Shown here in pieces: positions 21,689-32,365 of a DNA stretch of 64,000 nucleotides. The translations under genes and the position numbers were made by a program. Location of the stretch: NCBI GenBank assembly GCA_030144725.1, contig JASKMD010000008.1, positions 20,410,029 through 20,474,028 on the forward strand, given 5' to 3'. The notes under the pieces were generated by a model. That model did not search any database and had not been told where the DNA came from. It worked only from the letters and a program-made list of their open reading frames with translations. The first letter of the stretch is position 1, and the number at the start of each line of letters is the position of its first letter. The stretch comes from Haematococcus lacustris (taxonomy: Eukaryota > Chlorophyta > Chlorophyceae > Chlamydomonadales > Haematococcaceae).

Positions 21689-23321
21689 CAGGGCTGTGAC
21701 AAGACGTCGTCTGCAGACGAAAAGACGACGTCTTTCGTCTACGTCGTCTTTTCGTCTCAACCACCCGTCTTTCGTCTGTCAATCTGTCTTTCTGTCTTTC
21801 GTCTTTCAATGTGTGACTAGTGCCCGCCCCTGTGACCGCTTGCGGCCCGTGGCTCTGAGCGTTGTGCAAGCAATGCGATGGATCCGCCAGGCTCGTGGCG
21901 CAGGCTTAAACGTGCGTAGGCGGATGCAGTCGACGGTGCAGCAGCCTTCGATGCCCTCTGCCGCACAAGTGCAACTTCGGGTGGCATGCGCCCATCGTCC
22001 GCATTAAACTCTGCATCGAGCTCTAAGAGACCGTTCTTCCACAGTCAGTTCGGCCCCAACCCGTGGTGGAGTTCCAAGCCTTCGTGGCGGCCTTGAACCC
22101 ATCGTTTGTGTTGCCATCTCGCTATTTGGTGGGTGTTGTCTTCTTGTATTGTATCCACTTGGTGGCTTTTGTCCTCTTGTTTGTTGCATTTTGGTTGTGC
22201 TCGTCTTGTAGGCCTGCTTACATGATATTCTTGACCTGATGATGCTGCAGATGAGCGGCCACATGCTATTGGAGGAGTACGCAGCTGTCAAGCCTGAAGT
22301 GACAAGCAGGCTGGCTGCTGTGCCCTTTGTGGCTATCACCGTTGACGGTTGGTCTCAGAAGCAAGGTGCTGAGCATTGCCTAACATGGTGTGTTGTTGGG
22401 TCCCAAGAGACCTTCATGCTTGACTGCGTGCACCCTTGCATTGTGCAGACCTGGTGGCCCTGGCCCACATTAAACTCTGCACGTTGATGCCGCTTGTGAC
22501 ATGGGGGAGCCGCAGTGAGCAATTAAGACCTGGCTGCATTGGTGCAGCCAACCACCCCCTCCCAGTTTGTAGACACCTCCCTCTTCTCCGTGCAGCCGCA
22601 CCTCGCATGAACCCCAGTGCCTATTGACTTGTCTTGGCTGAGGCGGCTGCAAGAGCTGCAGGAGCAGGAACACCACCAAGCTTGGCTTAGCAGAGGCTCA
22701 TCCCCTTTTCAAAGCACGCTGGCGGTATGGTGTATGGGGTCCATCTACTTCAACAAGAGGGTCCTGGAGCGCAGACCTGAGCCACAGCCAGAGGCTGAGT
22801 GGCAGCAATTTGGGCAGTGGATGCAACACATGCCCACGGAAGCATAATGCCCGTGGAAGCACCCAGGTAAGCGCACGTTGTACGTATAACCATGTGTCTT
22901 GTAGCATCTTGTTCTTGTTGCATATTGTTTTATGGCATCTCTGCATGGAGACTTACTCTGCATGAATTGTTGTTGTCAGGTGGAGACGGTACCGGACACG
23001 TGCTATTGTCCAGAGACCGCCATGGAGCTCGTGGGCTGCAAGATTTGCTCGAGCTCTGGCTTGTCAATATTAGGCCAGATCTGACCTCATGCATCAGATG
23101 TGAAGCGGAGGATAGCCCTCGTAGCATCGTGAAAGCAGCTGCAAGTTTACAAAGATATAAATAGGAAGAATATAAGGAGCTTAGCAAATGCCAGATGTTG
23201 GTCGCATGCAGCCGAAAAAAGGGGCAGACGGTTCGGTTGCCGTCTGCAGACGAAAAGACATCCGTCTTTCGTCTGTTCGTCTACGGTCTCGTCTTTTCGT
23301 CTTGTCGTCTTCACAGCCCTG
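21689..23321. mobile_element. hAT-type DNA transposon with 8-bp target duplication
   Basis: The element begins CAGGGCTGTGACAAGACG and ends with the inverted CGTCTTCACAGCCCTG. Both ends are flanked by the same 8 bases, GTTGCAGT (21681-21688 and 23322-23329), the target-site size typical of hAT elements. Each terminal region has a cluster of CGTCT/AGACG words that can fold on itself (21699-21780 and 23238-23312). The 1,633-bp body holds only a degraded transposase, so it is probably non-autonomous. A third, solo end lies at 27406. Confidence 0.85.
22209..22420 (+). pseudogene. hAT/DUF659-like transposase remnant
   Basis: After a TTGTAG acceptor-like site the plus strand reads CLHDILDLMMLQMSGHML, then VTSRLAAVPFVAITVDGWS and the QKQGAEHCLTWCVVG stretch. 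The Val-Asp-Gly-Trp-Ser motif and its spacing match the first catalytic Asp region of DUF659/hAT transposases. Downstream frames are broken and no C-terminal dimerisation domain is evident. Confidence 0.6.
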
Positions 23322-23532
23322 GTTGCAGTTGCTGTACCTCCGTCCCATCGCGCCAAACAAGTCAATCCAGCCATCCAGCGCTCGATCGGCTTGCCAGGCC
23401 GTGCTGCAGTAGCGAGAAACCCGCATTCTAGCAGTACACCAGAGCAAGCCGCCCCGGAGCTCGTTGTCTTCTAACTGAACAGTCGGCAGCTGCAGCAAGG
23501 CGGCCAAGCAGCCAGCACCTCGATCGCCAGAA

Positions 23533-26139
23533 ATGGTGCAGCATCCCGCCCTCAGGCCAGTACCGCTCCAGCCCGCACGCTGGTTGCGCTGGGTGATGGT
23601 GCTTGCTGTGCTACTCGCTTCCAGTGACATAGCTGCCGGTGAGTGGAAGCTGTAGCAACTTCAAACATATCGGAGGGGACTCGTTACAGCCATGGTATAC
23701 CCCAGCACTCACGACTTCAGCAACAGTGATGCGTCGCACGCTCTTCACGGAGAAGCCCGCCAGTCACCTTGGCGAAACAAACGGTGGTTTCTTGCCGATT
23801 TCGCTGCGCAGGTGCCGGACGCCTGCTAGGTTCGAGTGCCGCAAGGTGGGTCACGATGTACTGCTGGCCGCAGCTGTACCTGCCAGCTCAGCTGAAGTGC
23901 GCTGTGGGGTGGTTGCTGACCGCCCCTGCTGAACTTTGCTCATTGCCTGCAGGACTTTACTATCAGAACCAGTGCCTACTCCCGCTATCGCCAGTGACTC
24001 ACCTCCCAGCCCTGTGCCAGAGACCTCTTCCCTGGCAGACCCTGTCTTGGTGCCTTGCACCTCTCCATCACCCCAGCCCCCTCCACCCAGGGTGCCTCCT
24101 CCTCCCCCTCGCCCACTGAGAGGATCCATCCGGCCGCCCCCTCCCCCTCCTCCCCCACCCTTCCCTCTGTTTGAGGACTCAGCCGCCAGCCTGCCCCAGC
24201 CACCCAGCCCTCCTGCCCTCTGCTACCAAGCACCCCCATCCCCTTCCCCTCCCCCAAGCCCTCTCCCACCCCCTTCTCCCTCACCACCCTCTCCACCGCC
24301 ACCACCCTCGCCGCCCTCACCACCCTCACCCAAGGCAAAGTCGCCTCCACCCCCCCCGAGGACCAGCCCACCGCCTGTGCATGTGGCACCCTTGGGTGGC
24401 TTGCCTCCCAACTCTGGCATGGCTGCTGCATGTGAGTACACAGCAAGGCAGCGGCTGTGGTGGGAGAGGCAAGGCTGGCAAGGGCAGGGTATGTGGAAGG
24501 AGCTGGAAGCAGTAGGGTGTCTTCATGATGGGAGGGAAGCAGCCCTGCACACCGTCTAGCACAACTGCGGCTGCTGGTAGTTGCGTCATCTGCTGTCCTT
24601 GCCCCTGGCGTCATCTGGCTGCAGTGGCCAAGATCAATGAGCTGAGGGCACGGCACGGCTCACCGCCACTGACCTGGTCGAACACCTTGACACAGTGAGT
24701 GCCAGTGCTGCTCTACACAACAGCGAGCTGCACAGCAGTTGTCAGCCTTCGACCGACTTGAAGTGGCCCATCTGACCTGCTGATGAGACTTGTATTACCT
24801 GCAGGTATGCGCAGCTATGGGCGGACAACTGCTACTTTGAGCACAGCAATGGATTCTACGGGGAGACGCTGGGCCTGGGCAGCCTCATGCCGGCAAGTAG
24901 CAGTGGATGGATGCGGGTCTTGGGCTTGCAGGCCGGGTCAGGAACGCCACCTTGCTGCTGCTACGTGCTTGCATGCACCCCTATCTGGCTCAGCGCAGCA
25001 GCACTGGTCCTTGCTGTCAGGTACACAGCCTGCTCGCCTGCATGTCTGTCTGCTGCCCACAGGTGATCGATCAGTGGTATGAGGAGCTGTGCATCTACAG
25101 TTATGCCAACCCCCGCTGGGCGCCCAACACTGGCCACTTCACACAGTGAGGCCACTCCCACATTCAGGCCACAACATCGTGCAGCTCTGCAGCCTCAGGC
25201 AGAGCAGCATCAGCCACACCTAGCTCTCGACCTTCCACCCTCCCTGCCCACCCTGCTGCTGAGGTCACACCCGCTCTGCAAGCCTGAATAGACCAGGCGT
25301 CACACTCACACCTTGTCGCAGGTCAGCAGGCCTGCAGCTGTCTGAGCATCCTGCTGCCTTGCCCTTCACAGGCTTCTCGTGTTGCCATGCCCCCCACACA
25401 GCCCCTCACCTGCCCTGCACTGCTGTAGGCTTGTGTGGAGATCCACAGCCAGAGTGGGATGTGCTGTGGGCAACTGCCCCATGGGCAGCACGGTGAGTGA
25501 GCAGTCTTTCCTTCCATGCCACAGCAGTGAGCAGATGGGTGCAGCTGAGCCATACCATAGCTCAGCTCTATGAACCTCAGCCTGCAGATATTCACCACCT
25601 GTGTTGACAAGGAGCATGCAACACGCCACACAAGCTTGAGTGCACCTGGAACACCACACACTGATTTGCTGTCTGCTTTGCTGGCTGCTTGTTGGGCCCC
25701 ATGGCAATGTGATGTTAGAGGTTGGGGGGCTAGCACTGCATGCACCTTGTGACCGGCCAGGATGAGAAGTTAGGCGTGCTCTGGGTGCAGAAGCTGTGCT
25801 GGGTCTGGGCTCAAACCCTGGTGTGGCCCTTGCTGCTCTTGGTGGTCGCAGGATGCACAAGGCAACCGATGGGGAGGCCCTGTGGTGAGTCGTGGCCCAC
25901 ATGCAGCAGCGACGAGGGTTGTCTCACCTAGCTACAGGAGTGACGTAGGGTAATGGCGCACAAGAAACCACTCTGCCCCTCGCCAATCAGAAGGTTCAGA
26001 GGCAGCTTGCTGAGCAGTGCTTGCGCTGGCGCCGCAGGTGGTGTGCGAGTGGGACGCGACCGGCAACTGGATGGGCCAGTTCCGCTCAAACGTTCCGCCG
26101 CTGCAGCCGGGCGCCACCAACATATGCTCGTCGAGATGA
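23533..26139 (+). CDS. Secreted Pro-rich CAP/PR-1 family protein
   Basis: Predicted extracellular protein of the CAP superfamily (PR-1, SCP). Eight exons: 23533-23638, 23812-23845, 23953-24431, 24625-24694, 24805-24892, 25063-25145, 25429-25492 and 26038-26139. The total is 1,026 nt, 341 residues, with every phase agreeing. The N-terminus has an Arg/Trp lead and the hydrophobic stretch WVMVLAVLLASSDIAAG, a signal peptide. Exon 3 is a stalk of Ser-Pro-Pro-Pro repeats like algal cell-wall glycoproteins. The CAP domain follows: INELRARHGSPPLTW, QLWADNCYFEHSNGFYGE, WAPNTGHFTQLVWRST, VGCAVGNC and VVCEWDATGNWMGQF. Intron 5 has a GC donor (CCG/GCAAGT). The role could be wall or defence related; CAP proteins have no single reaction. 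Confidence 0.88.
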
Positions 26140-27196
26140 GGCGCATGCCAGCATCCCTCGCGATAGCGACAAGCAGGTGGCTCGACTCACGTCCAGCTGG
26201 CTACTGGCTCAGCCATGTGAGCAACAGGCAACTCTTGACTACAGATAACCTTTGACCCGAACTGACCATCCTGGACGGCCTGCCGAGTGGGCGAGACGGG
26301 TATTTGTATAGACACGACATTGACTGCAGGAGGTGCTGTTTTGGCCTGACCACTGACCCCAGCACACTGGACTTGAACCCTGACCACAACTGCGGCAGCG
26401 AGCCAGGGCAGCTCAGTGGGGGGTGGCTGGGGCTTCCCACCACTTTGCAGCCTCAGCCCCTGCTAGCTGGCCCCAGCAGCCTGCCAGCTACCTGACCGCG
26501 CATGGCTCGCTGGCCCTCACAGGGACTTGCACTGCTGCATGGCCTGCCCTAACTACCCATTACCAGACGTGATCTGTGAAGGAGCAGCGGGCTTGCACAT
26601 CTGCCACACTCTCAAATTGCGGCTCTGCCCATGCCTGCCCAAGATGCTTGATGTGGCTGCCAGTCAGTGCCAGAGGGGCTGGGCGGGCTGGGTAGTGGGT
26701 GCTGTGGTGTTTCTCTGTGGGGCTGTGTGGAGGCCTACTTACCACGGCGGTGCTGACTGATGTGCTGACTGATAGCTTATGTCGGTGCAGTAGTTGTATG
26801 CTGAGGGGGGTATTCAATGCACAGAGCACCTGTATGGGTGGCTGTGCATTGTGCTATATTGTTGTGAGAGCTCTGCGCTTAGTGCTAGAGTGTGTTGCTG
26901 TTGGCAGGTTTGTTTGCCAACATGTTGCTCATCTGTGCCAAGATCTGCATATATGGTTTATTGCCCTGCAACCCTCACTATGGGGGTGCAGCTTTTTGAT
27001 GCATGAGCATAGATGCATGCCATGCTGTCTATCAAACTGAAGAAGTGTATGCTTTTTCTTGCTAACGCTCATAGAATTAGCTTGCATTCGCTGAAGCTTG
27101 CCGGTTTGTACCTGTGGTAGGTGCTATCCCTTTTAAAACATTTAGGTAGGTCCCATCATGCAAAACTTCTCGCGTGTAACACAAGCTTGGTTCAAC
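26140..27196. other. Intergenic, nothing recognised
   Basis: No supported gene. A GGTTCAAGTCC box-B-like match on the minus strand near 26376 lacks a foldable tRNA around it. Short open frames have no family features. Confidence 0.5.
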
Positions 27197-27229
27197 TCCT
27201 GAACCACACAGCCCTCATGCTACACCAAG
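27197..27229 (-). other. Orphan 3' end motif of Fanzor subfamily 2
   Basis: The plus-strand text CTCCTGAACCACACAGCCCT then CATGCTACACCAAG matches, with one change, the boundary sequence at the 3' ends of the Fanzor copies at 49407 and 57309. No coding part adjoins it. Confidence 0.45.
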
Positions 27230-27405
27230 CTACACCAAGCTTGGTGCAACAAGGCATTCATAGTTGCCATGCCATGCGGGAGTTGCTGTCAAAACAGGCT
27301 ACGCACCTACTTATGCAGCTACGCTTAGCATCCAGTACCGCTGCGGACTTTTATGAACGAGCTTTCACGAAGTTGTACCAAGGCACCATCCTTATGCATT
27401 ACACG

Positions 27406-27490
27406 CAGGGCTGTGACAAGACGTCGGCTGCAGACGAAAAAACGTCTGTCGTCTACGACGTCTTTTCGTCTCAACCCCCCGTCTTTCGTA
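27406..27490 (+). mobile_element. Solo terminal region of the hAT family
   Basis: CAGGGCTGTGACAAGACGTC followed by CGTCT-rich folding sequence, nearly the same as the left end of the element at 21689. I found no matching right end or repeated flank, so this is a truncated copy. Confidence 0.65.
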
Positions 27491-27974
27491 TGGTATTTAT
27501 GTAAATTTACACGACCACCAGCCACGCAGCCACAGCAACATGTTGAAGTGTACTCACAACGCAATTTTCCTAGGATTGAAACCGGCAGTCTCACACAGTC
27601 AGTGTATCGAGTAACGAGAACCGGCGAATGTCTCGTACAGTGCGCTGTTCGTATGGCGGGAGCGAGAGCTCGAAACCATCGCTTTGCGAGAGCGGCAGTC
27701 GTTTATTCAACAACATGTTGCTTACATCTGTCAACCCAGATACATACCACCCCGAGCCAGCCAAACAAAACTCATTCAACAAGGAACAACATGCTTGACT
27801 GTGGGTAATCTCACTCAGCTACTACAAACAAGTTGTAGCATCCTCGGTCGCACCCTTGATGACTGCAAACCCCATACCGGTGGCACTTTCCCGGGACAGA
27901 CCACTGGGCTCCTCATCAAAACTAACAGCATTATGCTTTGTAAAGGCTGACAGCCTGTGTGAAACTACTAGGGC

Positions 27975-28820
27975 CTATGCGTTGTTGCGGGCCCGACCAT
28001 CAATGCCCCGCCGGTACTCTGCAGCCCGGTGCAGCCTCTGTCTGACCTTGGGCAGCCGGTCATTGATCAGCTTGTAGCCCTGCTGGTACTCCTTGCCAAC
28101 GGGGGGCAGAGCCTCCAGGTCATCCCATTGGCACAGCTCCAGGGGGCGCTGCATGCTCTCCCCAATGTGCTGCAAGTTCAGGCACCCGTTGGTGTCCCAG
28201 TCCAGCCACCTGCCCCCGGGGGGGGCCTGGGGTGGTGGGGCTGGGCCAGGTGCTGCAGGGAGGGGCTGGGCCTGGGCTGGGGGAGGGGGAGGTGGGGCTT
28301 GGGCGGGGGGTGGGGGGGGGTTCTGGGCAGGGGGTGGGGGGGGGTCCTGGGCAGGGTTAGGGGGAGGTGGGGCCTGGGCTGGGGCAAGGGGAGGTGGGGC
28401 CTGGGCTGGGGCAAGGGGAGGTGGGGCCTGGGCTGGGGTCTTGGGGTCCAAGATGTTGAGCGGCACTGAGGGAGGCAGCTGGGCTGGGGCTGCAGAGCGG
28501 GGGGAGGTGCGTGTGGCAAGGCGAGGGTGAGCATAAGGAGGGTAGGCTGGGTCAGGTGGGGGAGGGGGACCTGGGGCTGGACCTGCTGCTGGGAAGCCTC
28601 GAGTGGGCTGACCTAGGAAGGACTGGAGCAACACTGACAGGCACAGGACTGCTGCCAGGACACACTGCTTGCTGCCCATGGTCATACGCTTGTTGACCTC
28701 TGCCACAAATGCGTCTACTTCAGCTGGGCTGAGATCAGGCTGGGCTGCCTCCACAAGGCCACGCAGGGCTGCCTTGATGACCTGGCGCCTCTCTGCAATT
28801 ACTACCTTGACAGCCTGCCC
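27975..28820 (-). CDS. Pro-rich protein ending in a Fanzor RuvC-III-like segment
   Basis: Function unknown. The frame begins upstream (IAERRQVIKAALRGLVEAAQ is open from about 28820) and may use ATG 28685 or 28679 as an internal start. It continues through a hydrophobic stretch, CVLAAVLCLSVLLQSFLG, which would serve as a signal peptide or membrane anchor if the internal ATG is used. A roughly 120-residue Pro-Ala-Gln linker follows. The C-terminus GGRWLDWDTNGCLNLQHIGE, then RPLELCQWDDLEALPPVGKE, aligns with the RuvC-III end of the Fanzors here (GRWVDRDCNAALNMQRIGE). The catalytic-position Asp is kept but the preceding Arg is Trp. There is no RuvC-I or RuvC-II. The frame is open to the TAG at 27975, unlike most Fanzor remnants here. 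It may be a captured domain or a third subfamily. A MITE sits 32 bases upstream of the modelled 5' limit. Confidence 0.55.
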   Translation of the reverse strand, partial: GQAVKVVIAERRQVIKAALRGLVEAAQPDLSPAEVDAFVAEVNKRMTMGSKQCVLAAVLCLSVLLQSFLGQPTRGFPAAGPAPGPPPPPDPAYPPYAHPRLATRTSPRSAAPAQLPPSVPLNILDPKTPAQAPPPLAPAQAPPPLAPAQAPPPPNPAQDPPPPPAQNPPPPPAQAPPPPPPAQAQPLPAAPGPAPPPQAPPGGRWLDWDTNGCLNLQHIGESMQRPLELCQWDDLEALPPVGKEYQQGYKLINDRLPKVRQRLHRAAEYRRGIDGRARNNA

Positions 28821-28851
28821 CTGCCCCTGGTCTTGCTGCCCACTGCCACTG

Positions 28852-29196
28852 CACTCCTACAATTTAGTCCCTGCGTTTGTCCCTGCGTTCTACCGACCTT
28901 GTCCAATCGGGCTGAAAATCTGATAGATGGCAGTTTTCAGAAAATAAAACATATTTTTCAAGAAAAATATTTGAAAAAATCCAAAAGCTGCTGCGCTGTG
29001 GCCCGCAACCTATCCCTGCACTTATCCCTGCACCTACGCCCCAGAGCCACAGCGCAGCCGCCTTTGATTTTTTCAAAATATTTTTTCAGAAAAATATGTT
29101 TTATTTTCTGCAAACTACTATCTACCAAAATTTCAGCCCAATCGGACAAGGTCGGCAAAACGCAGGGACAAACGCAGGGACTAAAGTCTAGGAGTG
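28852..29196. repeat. Palindromic MITE, copy 1
   Basis: The 345-bp sequence is one long inverted repeat. It begins CACTCCTACAATTTAGTCCC and ends with the near reverse complement, and AT-rich arms (AAAACATATTTTTC) surround GCTGCTGCGCTGTGGC and its complement. A second, shorter copy is at 42695-42947. The AT-rich composition contrasts with its surroundings. Its transcript would fold into an almost perfect hairpin. Confidence 0.85.
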
Positions 29197-30135
29197 TGGC
29201 ACCTGCAGACACGGGAAATCATAGCACACGCACGGATGCACGGAGTCGCAATGTCGCGTGGTGCACATTGCGTCACGCCGTCAGTTAGCTTCGGGGGGTG
29301 GTAAAGCCTTTCATCCAGCTTTGCGGCGTACCGGCTGCACTCTGTGCGGGGGAGACGGGCCGCTTGCGTTTCCTCTCAAGGATTCAGTAACATTAACCAA
29401 GCGGAGTGGCCGTGTTGGGGTGTGCATCAGGTCGCCATCTAACCGGAGCGTTGGCACCGGAAGTGGAAGCGGAAGTGGGAGTGGAACCGGAAGTGGAGCG
29501 GAAGTGGAAGCGGAACTGGGTCGTCGGGAAGTAATTGATGTTGCCTGTGGGTGGCGGTGGCGCTGCACTGTAATGTCCACCCCTGCTGCACTATTATGTA
29601 CCGCTAGGCTGGGCTGGCCTATCAGGCATTTGTGTGGCGCATTGATGACTGCGTTGATGTTGGTTGTGGGTCCTAAAGGTGCTGCATTGTTATGCCATGC
29701 CATGCCCAGCCCAGCCCAGCCCAGCCCTCTTGCTAGGGATGTCAGCACACGGGTCAGCATCTCAACGACAGTCCTCAACTTCGTAGCCAGCATGTTGTAC
29801 CCTCCCCTTCCCCGGCCATCAATGTACAGGTGCACGCCACACAGGGTCTCGTCAAACCTCCACCCCTCTTGCTGCTGCGTTCTATTGCTGAGCACACCTG
29901 CATGTTCTCATTTCCAACTTCTGATACTATCTACACAATGTCATTGAAGCCCAACCACACTGCTCTAAGCCTTCTCGCGCTGCAGCCTTGCCCCTGCCCC
30001 CACACCTCCTGGAGCCTTGTCGACATAATGCTTGTGATGACCCTGTTCCTTATACCGAGCTGCTTGACTGCGAAGCACCAGAGGCACATACCCTCTTTGT
30101 GCTGTGTTCCTCCTTGTGTGCATGCCAGACATACA
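29197..30135. other. Intergenic, with GGAAGT-type hexamer run
   Basis: Positions 29455-29520 hold imperfect GGAAGT/GGAAGC hexamers, and 29703-29725 a short CCCAG run like the big satellite. A minus-strand open frame (29895-29311) crosses the hexamers but shows no family feature. I assign no gene. Confidence 0.5.
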
Positions 30136-32327
30136 TCAGGCCAGACCTTCATCCATGCTGCTGCGCACTGGGTTCAACACAGCAGGGCCTGACCCTGCCA
30201 TGTCAAAATCACTGCTGTCCCACACCCCTCCCTCAGCCTGCTGCCAGCTACCCAGCCCTGTTACCTGTCCGTGGCCTGCCCAACCCCGACCCTGCCCCTG
30301 CCCCTGCCCCAGCTCCGCCTCAGCAGCCTCCTCAGCGGCCAGCAGGCCCAGGCCACGGCTGTAGGCACTGAGCACCCAGCTGGGCACCTTGCCCTCGACT
30401 TGGCGTTGGTGGTAAATGATGCGCCCCAGCGCTGCTGTGTAGTTGTCTGGGTTGTGGAAGCGAGAGATGGAACCGCGCTCCAGGTACGCTCCTGGGAGGA
30501 TCAAAGCAGGGCAGGGCAGGACACAGACCTGAGGGTCAGGGTCGCCAAGGTCAGCGCCAGGGCTGGGTGGCCAAGGTCAGAATCAGGGCTGGCCCTCCAC
30601 TCATGTGCCGCCACAATGGTGTGCTTTTGATCCACTGCAATGCTCCCACTGGGCTGCAACTTCTACTGCTGCGCTACTGCTGCTTCTACTGCGCTTGCTC
30701 ACCTGGGTCGGCTAAGATATCGAGAGGGTGTGGGCTATCCATCAGGCTCCACATCACCTCCTGGGCTGACCTCGGCGCTGCAGTACTGGTAGCCAAGTCA
30801 GCAGCCCCTTGGGTTTCTGCCACCTGCCTGCTGGCCTCCTGCCGGCTGGCCCTAGGCTCTGGCTGTGCTGCTGCAGCTATGTCTGTGGTGCTGGGCTGTG
30901 GTGCTGGGCTGTCTTGACTGTTGCCACTGATGGCATGCGAGTGGCAGCCAGTTTGGTTGCTGTCTTGGTAAGTTCGAGCAGAAGAGGTAGCAGAGGTGGA
31001 GGAGGGGCAGGAGGAGTCATCACTGTTGTCGTCATTGCCGTCCTTGCTTACTTGCTGATCAGGGTGTAACGCAGCTGCTGGGGGGCAGGGGGGTGGGCTG
31101 CCTGCCTCTTCTTCTTCTGCCCAGCCCCCATGCACCCAGCTAGGCTCCATAGGGGGAGCTGGGTTAGGGGGGAGACAGGGAGAGCCATCCGGGGAGAGTG
31201 CAGGAGCGTTGAAGGAGTCACGGGAGGGGGAAGACAGGCCTGGCCCTGCCTGTCTCCACCCCCTGCCTTGGGAGACCCCTGGCTGCTGAAGGCCTGTAGG
31301 GGTCAGGGAGGGGGAGGGCAGGCGAGAGTAGAGATTAGCACCCTGCTGCTGCTGCTGCTGCTGCTGCTGGGGAGTGGAGATGAGCCACAAGTTGGGCCCT
31401 GGAGGAAGCAGGGGGTGGTCAGTGTCAGAGCCAGCGAACCAGTGCCAGCGGTCAGGCTGCATGACCATTGAACGCCCTGCAGGGGTGGGGACAAGAGAGT
31501 GGCAGCACTGGATGAGGTGGGGCGAACAGGAGAGGAGGAGGAGGAGGAGAGGCAAATGCAGAGGTGCCTAGCAGGTGCAGCAGCAACAGCATGGTATTGT
31601 GCACCCAGCTGTGAGCAGCATGACTAGCACATGGCCTCTTCTCTACCCTCCCCTGCACCCTCCCACACCTGCCAACCCCCCTCTCACAAAAGCTTTAAAC
31701 CCTGAAATAAACCGGTTCAATATGACCTAAAACATCAGTCAATCGAGATAGTCTTCAAATCATCAACAACCCTCGCACCCATGCTCACCCATGCCCCATT
31801 GCCGTGCCAAGTTTCACCCAGTGTGTGAGCCTTGCAGTCCAACTGACCAATAAAGGAATACAGGTGCTTCCTCCCAGGTCGCAACAGGCCTCCGTGGGAT
31901 TTGAACCCTGCACCCCAGCCTTTCAGGATGTCCGCCACTAGGGAGTAGTCACAGGCAAAGGCGCGGGGCACGATATCCCGGGCCATGATCACATTGCGCA
32001 CACTGTGCATGTGCAAGCCCAGCTTGGCAAGCAGCCCTGCCCCATCCCCACCATGCTCCCCGGCACCACAGCAGCAGGGGCAGACTGGATCAGCGACCAG
32101 CCCAGCGCCCTGGCTGCTGCCAGGCCCGCTGCTGCTGCTGGTGTTTGCCAGGGCCACCCCCATGGTGGTAGGAGTAAGTGTAAGGGAGGGGAGGGGTTGG
32201 GGAGAACGTAGGAGCTGCTGTTGCTGGCGAAGGCGCAGGGGGCGGGTCAGAGGGTCATCCACGTCTAGCGCAGCTGAGGAGCGTTCCACCGTCAATAATG
32301 TGAGGGGGGACAGGCCTGCCAGCCCCT

Positions 32328-32365
<38 letters not shown>

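Noticed and set aside
27506..27513. TTTACACG as the second target duplication of the solo hAT end (ATTACACG at 27398)
   Set aside because: It differs at the first base and no inverted CCCTG end precedes it.
29311..29895. Minus-strand 195-residue open frame as a gene
   Set aside because: It crosses hexamer repeats, has no recognisable domain and no supportable splice context.
31906..31945. Possible tRNA because of a GGTTCAAATCC box B on the minus strand
   Set aside because: It falls inside the conserved lipase exon, and no acceptor or anticodon stems can be formed.
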